Shown here piece by piece: positions 8,228 through 14,956 of a stretch of DNA of 14,989 nucleotides. The stretch's first letter is position 1. Every line of letters begins with the position of its first letter. Location: positions 1-14,989 of the forward strand of contig WTHY01000111.1 in assembly GCA_011522945.1 (NCBI GenBank), in the 5' to 3' direction. The notes beneath the pieces are model-generated. The model made no database searches. It saw only the letters and a program-made list of their open reading frames with translations, and was not told the DNA's origin. The stretch is from Alphaproteobacteria bacterium (GTDB taxonomy: Bacteria; Pseudomonadota; Alphaproteobacteria; Puniceispirillales; Puniceispirillaceae). Position numbers and translations under genes: made by a program.

Positions 8228-8256
8228 AGCATAGCGGTTTCCTATCAATGTGAAAA
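8228..8256 (-). promoter_or_regulatory. Possible bamD-recN-ligA promoter
   Basis: On the minus strand TTTTCA (8256-8251) is followed after 17 bases by TATGCT (8233-8228), each matching the sigma-70 type consensus at four of six positions. A start near 8221 would give a leader of about 50 bases before bamD. The context supports a promoter somewhere here, since bamD follows a long gap, but the motif match alone is modest. Confidence 0.25.
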
Positions 8257-8642
8257 GGCAAAGCTGTCGCAAATCATTCAGCTTTTTGGTTATGGGAAAT
8301 AGGCAACACGTTCTTTGCGGTTTGAAGGATGCGCCTAATTTGCTGGTGGTGTATGGACTTACCAGTTTGCCAATATTGTGGGCCTCACTTTTCCTATTAA
8401 ATTCTATGAAGTTTTGTTGCAATTAAAGGGCGAAGTGGCTTCCGCCAATAAGTTGTATCAAGCTGGTTTTTAAAAAAGTGAAGGTCAGTTTAAAAAGGCC
8501 TAAATATAGTCTCAGACCGATAAAATATTTGGGTTCCGGTGGTTTTTTATGAATGTACCCCTATGCCTGGAAGGCGACCACATTCGTGGCTCATATCACA
8601 GATTATAGCTATTCGCAGTATCAGAGGTGTTTTTAGTATCTA

Positions 8643-8671
8643 GCCGATGATGCATAACTGCATCAACCGGC
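8643..8671. other. Strong stem-loop downstream of lpxC
   Basis: TGATGCA (8648-8654) and TGCATCA (8659-8665) form a perfect 7-bp stem with loop TAAC. Four more pairs, GCCG (8643-8646) with CGGC (8668-8671), extend it across a small 1x2 internal loop. The stem begins about 107 bases after the lpxC stop on the minus strand. No U-tract follows directly on either strand, so it is not a textbook terminator. It could protect or define the 3' end of the lpxC transcript, or belong to a small RNA. Confidence 0.45.
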
Positions 8672-8777
8672 ATAAGTGTAATCGAACTGACAAATATTGA
8701 TAGGGATATTGAGACAGGCTGGGCCCAGTTCAAGTCGGCAACCTGCCCAGAAAAATATGCAAATTCGCATCACGTGT

Positions 8778-9701
8778 TTAAAGAGATTTTGCAGCAACAG
8801 CCGTATCTGGCAGCTGCCCATTACCACCAAGCATAGCAGCAGATGACCAATCAACAATTTCAAACGCATCAGTTGCAGCCATTAATGTTTGCAACAATTT
8901 GGTCGACAGAGCATGGCCTGGACGAGAGGTGGTTAATTTGCCGCGCAATGTAGCGCCAAGCAAATATAAATCCCCTAGGCAGTCTAGTGCTTTATGCCTA
9001 ACAAATTCATCTGGTGTGCGTAGCCCATCTGGGTTCATGATTTCGCCATCATCAACAACGATAGCATTTTCAAGTGACCCGCCTTGTGCAAGCCCAGCCT
9101 GACGCATCATTTCAACATTCTTGTACAAACAGAATGTTCTTGCAGATGCCAGATCAGTTGCGAACTGACCGTCATCATGATGATAATATAAATGCTGTTG
9201 ACCAATGGCTGTATCATCAAAGTCAATTGTCACATCTAAAATCAAGGAGTCAGCAGGCTCTAAGCGGGCCGTTGCGCCGTTATCGAGAGATACTTCAACA
9301 GGTTTTTTAATCACCAGCGTGCGTCTTGGTTTTGCTTGTATGCATAGGCCCTGACGGTGAATCCGCTCAACAATTTGTGCAGCACTGCCATCCAGAATAG
9401 GTAATTCAGGACCATCAACATCAATCCTGACATTATCGATGCCCAAACCGTGAAACGCGGCCATAAAATGTTCGATAGTGTTTACTTTGATGCCTGCGGC
9501 ATTCTCAATGCGTGTGCAAAGAGGTGTTTCGACTGCATTATCGATTGTAGCGGGAATGATAGCGTCTCTGTCGTCAACATCTGTTCTGTGAAAACAAATA
9601 CCATAGTCACAATCTGCCGGATGCAATGTGGCTGTGATGTATGAGCCAGAATGCAAACCAATGCCAGATACGCTTATTGGTGCATTTAATGTTGTCTGCA
9701 T
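8778..9701 (-). CDS. lpxC: UDP-3-O-acyl-N-acetylglucosamine deacetylase LpxC
   Basis: LpxC performs the committed step of lipid A synthesis, a zinc-dependent deacetylation in the cytoplasm. The chosen start gives 307 residues (E. coli has 305). It places the active-site residues almost at the E. coli positions: E77 and H78 in NTIEHFMAA (E. coli E78, H79), H236 and D240 in VRHKALDCLGD (H238, D242), and H263 in RPGHALSTKLL (H265). Other family features are GIGLHSG near residue 14 and ARTFCLYKNVEMMR near 187. The frame stays open to an ATG at 9761, adding 20 residues. That extension has no family counterpart, and MQTTL at 9701 resembles alphaproteobacterial LpxC starts. Neither start has a strong ribosome binding site. 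lpxC lies beyond the terminator that closes the ftsZ unit, so it probably has its own promoter in or near 9702-9821, but I could not assign one. Confidence 0.96.
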   Translation of the reverse strand: MQTTLNAPISVSGIGLHSGSYITATLHPADCDYGICFHRTDVDDRDAIIPATIDNAVETPLCTRIENAAGIKVNTIEHFMAAFHGLGIDNVRIDVDGPELPILDGSAAQIVERIHRQGLCIQAKPRRTLVIKKPVEVSLDNGATARLEPADSLILDVTIDFDDTAIGQQHLYYHHDDGQFATDLASARTFCLYKNVEMMRQAGLAQGGSLENAIVVDDGEIMNPDGLRTPDEFVRHKALDCLGDLYLLGATLRGKLTTSRPGHALSTKLLQTLMAATDAFEIVDWSSAAMLGGNGQLPDTAVAAKSL

Positions 9702-9821
9702 TGGCTGGCTGATAATGACCAAAATAGCACCCCGTTGCCTTGTTTTACTTTCCAGTGTCATACCCCAATGAGGTACATGGTTTCACGCACACAAGGCATT
9801 TCATTAGTTGCGCAAATAAAA

Positions 9822-9852
9822 ACCCGAACAGCACACTATCAACTGTTCGGGT
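9822..9852 (-). terminator. Rho-independent terminator after ftsZ
   Basis: On the minus strand ACCCGAACAG (9852-9843... read downward as the outer arm) and its perfect complement CTGTTCGGGT form a 10-bp GC-containing stem around an 11-base loop. It is followed at once by TTTTATTT. It begins 41 bases after the ftsZ stop codon. This is a textbook intrinsic terminator and marks the end of the ddlB-ftsQ-ftsA-ftsZ transcription unit. The stem is symmetric, but the T-tract exists only on the minus strand side. Confidence 0.9.
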
Positions 9853-9856
9853 CAAG

Positions 9857-9873
9857 ACCAAATCACATTTGGT
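9857..9873. other. Second hairpin just before the ftsZ terminator
   Basis: ACCAAAT (9857-9863) and ATTTGGT (9867-9873) form a perfect 7-bp stem with a 3-base loop. It lies between the ftsZ stop codon and the terminator, only 4 bases from the terminator stem. Tandem hairpins at an mRNA end can add protection from 3' exonucleases, but that role is inferred. Confidence 0.5.
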
Positions 9874-9893
9874 TACGAATTGTTGCAGAGCCC

Positions 9894-11681
9894 TTAATTT
9901 GCCTGTCTGCGTAAAAAGGCAGGAATTTCAAGCTCAGCCTCGTCTGCTTCGCTTGTGCCTGCAGGGGAGATGTTTAAGCTCGCCTGATTAGGGGCTGAGC
10001 TAGTCTCAGCATCTGCCGCTGGGTTGGATTTTGGTAGATCCATCAGCGAGCCTGACCGTTCCTTCACTGCATCTGGCTTTGTTGCAGCTGGCATATCATC
10101 AGCCTTTGGTGCCCACAGGCCAGACAGTCTTGTGATAAGGCTTGCTTGTTTTGGGGCCGGTGCGAGCGCTGCGGCTTCTGGCAAAGCAATGTCTGTATCA
10201 AGCTCAACAGTCTCATCAGGAATAAAGATATTCGGTTGTGATGTTGCAACCGCAGGATCTTCGATACGTAAAATAGGCCCTTGTGATGGCGTATCGGTCT
10301 TGTCAGAAGTCGCTGACTGCATCTCCTCTGATACAGAGTCTATTATTTCAGTCTCAGCAGGTGATTTATCAGCTGCCTCTGCTTCTGCAACGACGTCATC
10401 TAAATCGATTTGTGCCTCAAACGCACCATCAGCTGTGTCCTCTGAAGATGGTGCTTCGCTGAAATTTTCAGAGATGTGGTCTGCTTGCAAGATATCGTCC
10501 CGCTCAGATGGTTCATCATCATGCAATTCAGCCTCAGCTTCAGCTTCTGCAGCAGCCTCTTCTATGGCAGCTGGCATTGTCAGAGACGCTGCCATACTAC
10601 TTGCCGCCAAATCTAGCTGGCCAGATTGCTGGGTCTGCGGGGCAGCAGGTGATGCAGACGGCATGCGTGCAGCCGGTATTGTGGTCTCAAAAGGCAAGGA
10701 GTCATGCTTTGCAGCTGCATCTATTCCTGTTGCGACAACAGATACACGTAATGTGCCCTCTAGTTTCTCATCAAAGGCAGAGCCGAAAATGATGAGTGCA
10801 TCTGGATCTATTTCCTGCTTGATACGGTTTGCAGCTTCATCCACTTCAAACAGACCCATATCATGGCCGCCTGTTATGTTGATGAGGATGGCACGAGCAC
10901 CGCGCATAGATGTATCATCTAAAAGCGGGTTATTAATAGCCGCTTCAGCAGCTTCAGTTGCCCGATTTTCACCTGCGGCTTCGCCAGTGCCCATCATTGC
11001 CTTACCCATTTCAGTCATAACCGAACGGATGTCGGCAAAATCCAAATTAATCAGGCCAGGCTTAAGCATCAAATCGGTAACACCACTAACCCCCTGATTC
11101 AGAACTGCATCTGCCATCTGGAAGGCTTCGGCAAAGGTCGTGCGCTCATTTGCCAAGCGGAATAGGTTTTGGTTCGGTATCACAATTAATGTGTCAACAT
11201 GGGCTTGAAGCGCCTTGATGCCCTCTTCAGCCTGTTGCATGCGACGGTCACCTTCAAACTGGAAAGGCTTTGTGATAACGCCAACAGTTAATATGCCGCG
11301 ATCACGGGCAGCTTGTGCAATCACCGGGGCAGCACCTGTTCCTGTGCCACCACCCATGCCAGCTGTGATAAATACCATATGTGAGCCTTCAAGCTCTAAC
11401 ATGACTTCATCAAGGCTTTCTTCTGCAGCAATTCTGCCAATTTCAGGCTTTGAGCCAGCTCCTAAGCCTTTTGTTGCTGTTTTGCCAAGCTGAATACGGC
11501 GTGGTGCTAGGGAATGTAGCAAGGCCTGACCATCTGTATTCGCAACAAGAAATTCAACACCAGTTAAGTCAGCATCGATCATGTTATTGACTGCATTACA
11601 TCCAGCGCCGCCTACACCAATGACAGTGATGACTGGTGTCAGCTCTTCTGTGGTTTCCGGTAAAGTAAGGTTGATACCCAT
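9894..11681 (-). CDS. ftsZ: Cell division protein FtsZ with a long C-terminal linker
   Basis: FtsZ is the tubulin-like GTPase that forms the division ring at mid-cell. The GTPase core (about residues 15-320) shows VGGAGCNAVNNM (23-34), the tubulin signature GGGTGTGAAPV (110-120) and the T7 loop NLDFADI (212-218), which carries the catalytic aspartates D214 and D217. An acidic, Ala/Glu/Asp/Ser-rich linker of about 250 residues (325-580) follows. The protein ends in the conserved peptide LEIPAFLRRQAN that binds FtsA and other partners. At 595 residues it is far longer than E. coli FtsZ (383) but within the range of long alphaproteobacterial forms. ATG 11681 has an excellent ribosome binding site (AAGGAGA, 11694-11688). 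The upstream gap is strongly structured, and a terminator follows 41 bases after the stop. Confidence 0.98.
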   Translation of the reverse strand: MGINLTLPETTEELTPVITVIGVGGAGCNAVNNMIDADLTGVEFLVANTDGQALLHSLAPRRIQLGKTATKGLGAGSKPEIGRIAAEESLDEVMLELEGSHMVFITAGMGGGTGTGAAPVIAQAARDRGILTVGVITKPFQFEGDRRMQQAEEGIKALQAHVDTLIVIPNQNLFRLANERTTFAEAFQMADAVLNQGVSGVTDLMLKPGLINLDFADIRSVMTEMGKAMMGTGEAAGENRATEAAEAAINNPLLDDTSMRGARAILINITGGHDMGLFEVDEAANRIKQEIDPDALIIFGSAFDEKLEGTLRVSVVATGIDAAAKHDSLPFETTIPAARMPSASPAAPQTQQSGQLDLAASSMAASLTMPAAIEEAAAEAEAEAELHDDEPSERDDILQADHISENFSEAPSSEDTADGAFEAQIDLDDVVAEAEAADKSPAETEIIDSVSEEMQSATSDKTDTPSQGPILRIEDPAVATSQPNIFIPDETVELDTDIALPEAAALAPAPKQASLITRLSGLWAPKADDMPAATKPDAVKERSGSLMDLPKSNPAADAETSSAPNQASLNISPAGTSEADEAELEIPAFLRRQAN

Positions 11682-11698
11682 TTTAAGTCTCCTTTGTA

Positions 11699-11863
11699 TT
11701 AGAGGGGGTTGCGGGTGGTTTTGGTGAGGTCAAGTGTCAGGCGGAATTGCCCTTTGTGACCTCGACCAAGAAGCCCGCAACCAGCCTGTAGACGGGCTGT
11801 ATTTTGTGCCTGTATCTGGCACAGTTCCGGATTGCGAGCGGAATGCGAATTAAAGACTTTCAT
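11699..11863 (-). CDS. Candidate 54-residue small protein or leader peptide between ftsA and ftsZ
   Basis: An ATG at 11863 opens 54 codons and stops with TAA at 11701-11699, 17 bases before the ftsZ start. GGAGG at 11878-11874 lies 10 bases upstream of this ATG, which is a good ribosome binding site. The product begins MKVFNSHSARNPELC and ends KTTRNPL. It is basic (8 Arg/Lys against 2 Asp/Glu), has cysteines at 15 and 29, and shows no membrane segment or signal peptide. I recognise no family. Its last 27 or so codons coincide with a long RNA hairpin, and codon choice there (CCC, CTC, CGA, GGG) is not obviously like the neighbours. It could be a real small gene, a translated leader that controls ftsZ, or a chance frame inside a structured leader. 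Confidence 0.35.
   Translation of the reverse strand: MKVFNSHSARNPELCQIQAQNTARLQAGCGLLGRGHKGQFRLTLDLTKTTRNPL
11707..11782 (-). promoter_or_regulatory. Long imperfect stem-loop in the ftsZ leader
   Basis: Three paired blocks line up. CCCGCAACC (11774-11782) is complementary to GGTTGCGGG (11707-11715), ACCAA (11765-11769) to TTGGT (11721-11725), and TGACCTC (11757-11763) to GAGGTCA (11726-11732). The sum is 21 Watson-Crick pairs with one internal loop, one single-base bulge and a 24-base apical loop. In the minus-strand mRNA the stem ends 12 bases before the ftsZ ribosome binding site. No U-tract follows, so termination is unlikely. A leader that tunes ftsZ translation or RNA stability fits best. 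This is inference from pairing only. Confidence 0.5.
11772..11823 (-). promoter_or_regulatory. Alternative and neighbouring stems in the ftsZ leader
   Basis: AGCCCG (11772-11777) can pair with CGGGCT (11793-11798), and CAGCC (11782-11786) with GGCTG (11795-11799). Both would compete with each other. The first uses bases of the upstream arm of the long stem (11774-11782), so the two structures exclude each other. A separate 6-bp stem, TGTGCC (11805-11810) with GGCACA (11818-11823), stands just upstream. Competing pairings of this kind are seen in attenuators and riboregulators, but short stems also arise by chance. Confidence 0.3.
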
Positions 11864-11911
11864 AAAGGGTGTACCTCCCTAGATGGTTGTAAAATTTTTT
11901 GAGGCTCTGCA

Positions 11912-13210
11912 TCAGATATTCTCCGATAGCCAGTTGCCGAACCGGCCAAAGGCCCCAAGAAAACGTGGTCTGCTTTTCAAATCGTACACAGGTAAATCTG
12001 GACGCGATTGCAGGAATTTTGCCATACCAAGTGCAGCAGATAGCGCTAATGGTGTCTCTAATTCAGCGCTACCCTGAATGTTAGATGGCTGTGCAAGAGA
12101 CACATGTTTATTCCACTTATGCGAGATATAGTCAGATAAGCCGCGCAATGCTGCACCACCGCCTGAAATGCGTATGCGACGACTCATAATGGCGGTCATG
12201 CCAGCAGCTTCAATCCGTTTTTGAACAAGCTCTAAAATATCGTCTATTCGGCAGCTAATAACATCTTGCATCATGCGCCGTTCAATTTGCTCTCCGCTAG
12301 ATAGTGTCAGCAGGTCTAACGGGTTGACAGGGTTAGAGATGACAAAATTATCACCGCTTGCGGGGAAGGGGAGCGTATTTACAACAGGAGGGTGTATGGC
12401 CACCACCTCACCTTCAACCACCTTCAGTCTTTCTGCCTCATTTGTTTGCAGGCCAAAAATCTGGACTAAATCACGTGTAATATCATGGAAGCCAACCGGC
12501 AGGCTAAAAGCATGGACAAGCACGTCATTGCTATAAATCGCTGCGCTTGTTGTGCCGGCACCAAGATCAAGTTGCAGGCAGCCAACATCTTTATCATCTT
12601 CATCCATGCTAATAAGCGCTGCCATACTAGCTGTGTGGTGTATCTCGCCAATCATCAAATGATTTTGTGCTGCTGCTATTCGAAGATTTTCCGTTGTTTG
12701 TTTCGATAGGCTAAGCAATGCAATGTCAGCTTCGAGTTTTGGTCCTGGCATACCAACTGGGTTGGTTATATGACCTGCCCCATTTACAATATATTGTAGT
12801 AGGTGATGCTGTACTCTCTCAAAGCCATCTGGCGTTGGCAAATCTGCTATTCGTGATTGTAGCCGGCGGAGCTCTCTTGCGCTTATATGAGCATCAGCGG
12901 AATCAACATGTAGTCTATGAATACTGCTATGGGGGCGTCCTGCAGATGTGACAACATGCAATTCTTCAACAGTTATACCTGTCTTGCGTTCAGCCGCCTG
13001 AACGGCTTTTCCAACGGTATTGGCAAATAGGTCCAGATCTGTGATCTCGCCACGGCGCAGACCAGCTGATACATGAGACGCATGTCCTATAATTGTTGGC
13101 TTGCCGTCAGCATCTGTATCTGTAATGAGTACGGCGAGCTCATTTGACCCGGCATCAAGAATGGCTTGCGGGCCTTTTGGTAGATCTCGTTTTGGATGTC
13201 TCAAAAACAT
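11912..13210 (-). CDS. ftsA: Cell division protein FtsA
   Basis: FtsA is the actin-like ATPase that tethers FtsZ to the inner membrane and recruits later divisome proteins. The 432-residue protein has the actin fold: phosphate-1 loop ILDAGSNELAVLI (17-29), the 1C subdomain (about 85-165), phosphate-2 LDLGAGTTSAAI (214-225) and the adenosine motif RISGGGAALRG (347-357). It ends in a short amphipathic helix, FGRFGNWLSENI, the usual membrane anchor. ATG 13210 is chosen because GAGGAG lies 7 bases upstream. The frame extends only to a TTG five codons earlier, which would place that site inside the gene. It starts 25 bases after the ftsQ stop. Phosphate-1 reads DAGSNEL, where relatives often have DIGSSKV, a mild divergence. 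ftsZ follows after an unusual structured gap of 230 bases. Confidence 0.97.
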   Translation of the reverse strand: MFLRHPKRDLPKGPQAILDAGSNELAVLITDTDADGKPTIIGHASHVSAGLRRGEITDLDLFANTVGKAVQAAERKTGITVEELHVVTSAGRPHSSIHRLHVDSADAHISARELRRLQSRIADLPTPDGFERVQHHLLQYIVNGAGHITNPVGMPGPKLEADIALLSLSKQTTENLRIAAAQNHLMIGEIHHTASMAALISMDEDDKDVGCLQLDLGAGTTSAAIYSNDVLVHAFSLPVGFHDITRDLVQIFGLQTNEAERLKVVEGEVVAIHPPVVNTLPFPASGDNFVISNPVNPLDLLTLSSGEQIERRMMQDVISCRIDDILELVQKRIEAAGMTAIMSRRIRISGGGAALRGLSDYISHKWNKHVSLAQPSNIQGSAELETPLALSAALGMAKFLQSRPDLPVYDLKSRPRFLGAFGRFGNWLSENI

Positions 13211-13235
13211 GATAATGCTCCTCAATAGCTACCGG

Positions 13236-14060
13236 CTAGGTTTTCTGGCCGGCGGCGCTAACAGGAATGTTAGGTTCGACAATCAGCTGGTCTGGAATGC
13301 GCAGGTCAATCGCTGACACATCTCTGGCGGTGATATTTGAAGATTGTTCAATACGTGCAAGGCGAGACCAGGCAAGTCCTGGATCTCGTTCTGGCAGACG
13401 TATAGCGATGCCCGAGCGTAAATGCACATCCCAGCGTCTCCCTGAAACAAGCTGAATTGCCCAGACATCTGAATAGAGTTCTGGTTCAGTTTTTAGCGCA
13501 TCAAGAAGGCGTGCAGCTTGCTCTGGTGCATTCTGACCAGATACTACAGGTAAATGTGCAAATTTAGATGGGTCTGCCCCTGCAATTGCTGCGCCTGTTC
13601 TATCAATCAAAACGTGACCGGTATCACGCTGATGCAACGCCATGGGTCGTCTTTCATCCAGTATCACTCTGAGTTTTTGGGGGAGATGACGCTCAATGCG
13701 GGCAGCACGTACCCAGCCAATTGTCTCAACTGCATTTTGTAATGCCTGCAAATCCAAATCCAGAATAGGCATGCCTTTCTGAATTTTCAGAGCTGATAAA
13801 AGCGCCGTATCACTTGTATGGTTTCGTCCAATAATATCGATGAATTCGACTTGTAACCCGGCCTCTGCACTTAATGCTAAAAGTTCAGCTTTGAAGGCAT
13901 CTCGGTTCAGATATAAGCCTGTGCCAACGCTTAAGATAAATAGTAGGGCGCCCCCAACAAATAGCCGCCGCAAAGGCAGGCGCCTTTTTTGCTGTGGCAC
14001 CGCCTCTGATTTGCCTACAGATTTTTGTACTGTGCGAAATGGCAGATTTAATCGTCGCAT
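13236..14060 (-). CDS. ftsQ: Cell division protein FtsQ
   Basis: FtsQ is a bitopic inner-membrane protein linking the cytoplasmic division ring to the periplasmic FtsB/FtsL complex. The 274 residues show a basic cytoplasmic N-terminus (about 1-32, with KRRLPLRR), one transmembrane helix (about 33-51, LFVGGALLFILSVGTGLYL), a POTRA domain (about 70-138, starting VEFIDIIGRNHTS), and the periplasmic beta domain (about 139-258, ending AIDLRIPDQLIVE). The start ATG lies inside the end of ddlB, overlapping it by 13 bases, and GAGGGGG sits just upstream within ddlB. The overlap implies coupled translation. Length and layout are normal for alphaproteobacteria. Confidence 0.95.
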   Translation of the reverse strand: MRRLNLPFRTVQKSVGKSEAVPQQKRRLPLRRLFVGGALLFILSVGTGLYLNRDAFKAELLALSAEAGLQVEFIDIIGRNHTSDTALLSALKIQKGMPILDLDLQALQNAVETIGWVRAARIERHLPQKLRVILDERRPMALHQRDTGHVLIDRTGAAIAGADPSKFAHLPVVSGQNAPEQAARLLDALKTEPELYSDVWAIQLVSGRRWDVHLRSGIAIRLPERDPGLAWSRLARIEQSSNITARDVSAIDLRIPDQLIVEPNIPVSAAGQKT

Positions 14061-14956
14061 TGTGCCCCCTCAAGTAAGTGGTTCACGAGGGCTTCACCAG
14101 CAATGCCGCAATAGGCTGCTTGTTCTGGTACAAGTGATGTTGCTGTCATGCCAGGCTGTGTGTTGACCTCAAGCATATAGAGGGCATCTTCATCCTCATC
14201 CCATCTGAAATCAGCCCGTGCCACGCCGCGGCACCCTAAGATGGCAAATGCGCGTTCAGCCCATTCCATGGCGAGGGCAGTCGTATCTTCTGGAATATCA
14301 GCTGGTAGTATATGCTCAGACCCACCAGGTTGATATTTGGCCTCAAAATCATAGAACTCTGTTTGTGTTTTGATCTCTGTGACACATAGAGCGCGTCCAT
14401 CTAATATGCTGACGCTAAGCTCTCTGCCTGGAATATATTCTTCTGCCATAAGCTTGCAGTCTGTTTCCCACAAGCTGCGTTCTGGGGCATCATCACCTTC
14501 TTGCACAATGACAACACCAAAACTTGATCCATCATTTCTAGGCTTTATGACATGTGCGCCGCTAAAGTCGCGTGGGTAGACATGCGTATCTTCTTCGATC
14601 GCCAGTAATTCTGGCACAGCAATACCCACAATCTGGAACATTAAGCGAGAGGTTATTTTATCCATTGCCATTGAAGAGGCTAGAACGCCTGAATGCGTAT
14701 AAGGAATATTTAGAATATTCAGCATACCCTGGACTGAGCCATCTTCACCTATGCGGCCATGTAAGGCATTAAAGACACGGTCTGGAGCAATCTCCGCAAG
14801 CTTTGCAGCTGCATGCTTGTCAAATTCAAGTTCAATGACATCCCAGCCCGCAAGCCGCGCCGCTTTCGCGCAGAAGCTAGCAGAGACTCGGCTAACAGCA
14901 GCTTCTGATGTCCAGCCGCCCATAAGCACAACGACTTTTTGCTGACCTACACTCAT
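14048..14956 (-). CDS. ddlB: D-alanine--D-alanine ligase Ddl
   Basis: Ddl joins two D-alanines using ATP to make the dipeptide that MurF adds to the peptidoglycan precursor. The 302-residue cytoplasmic enzyme has an ATP-grasp fold: N-terminal VLMGGWTSEAAVS (10-22), with E18 matching E. coli DdlB E15; NALHGRIGEDGSVQG (63-77); THSGVLASSMAMDK (87-100); the ATP-binding lysine in VIKPRNDGSS (K138); EEYIPGRELSV (172-182); and the metal-binding RADF and EVNTQPGMT segments (R247, D249, E263, N265). ATG 14956 has GGAG 7 bases upstream. Its start overlaps the stop of the preceding reading frame as ATGA, and its end overlaps ftsQ, so it sits inside a compact dcw operon. Confidence 0.97.
   Translation of the reverse strand: MSVGQQKVVVLMGGWTSEAAVSRVSASFCAKAARLAGWDVIELEFDKHAAAKLAEIAPDRVFNALHGRIGEDGSVQGMLNILNIPYTHSGVLASSMAMDKITSRLMFQIVGIAVPELLAIEEDTHVYPRDFSGAHVIKPRNDGSSFGVVIVQEGDDAPERSLWETDCKLMAEEYIPGRELSVSILDGRALCVTEIKTQTEFYDFEAKYQPGGSEHILPADIPEDTTALAMEWAERAFAILGCRGVARADFRWDEDEDALYMLEVNTQPGMTATSLVPEQAAYCGIAGEALVNHLLEGAQCDD

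Larger units (their letters stand above)
8169..8777. other. 609-base non-coding gap between lpxC and bamD
   Basis: No supported gene lies here on either strand. An 85-codon minus frame (8422-8165) would need a TTG start and has no ribosome binding site. A 58-codon plus frame (8250-8426, GTG start) also lacks one. The gap holds a strong 11-bp stem-loop (8643-8671), a CTGGGCCCAG palindrome (8719-8728), a possible bamD promoter (8228-8256), and overlapping small hairpins in the probable bamD leader (8200-8226). A 9-codon frame with an AGGA site sits at 8232-8203 on the minus strand. Several T-runs occur, but none directly follows a good stem. The gap is unusually long for this otherwise compact block. 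Confidence 0.6.

Noticed and set aside
8165..8422. 85-codon minus frame whose stop overlaps the bamD start as ATGA
   Set aside because: The only long start is TTG without a ribosome binding site, and the product matches nothing known. The ATGA overlap alone is weak evidence.
8250..8426. 58-codon plus frame with a hydrophobic stretch, antisense to the bamD leader
   Set aside because: It has a GTG start (or ATG at 8292) with no ribosome binding site, no homology that I recognise and no neighbours on that strand.
10024..11097. 357-codon plus-strand frame opposite ftsZ
   Set aside because: It is a Ser/Ala-rich antisense shadow of the FtsZ core and its acidic linker, without family motifs. The minus-strand gene is certain.
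13211..13225. Longer ftsA start at TTG 13225
   Set aside because: It would put the GAGGAG ribosome binding site inside the coding region. ATG 13210 has ideal spacing to that site.
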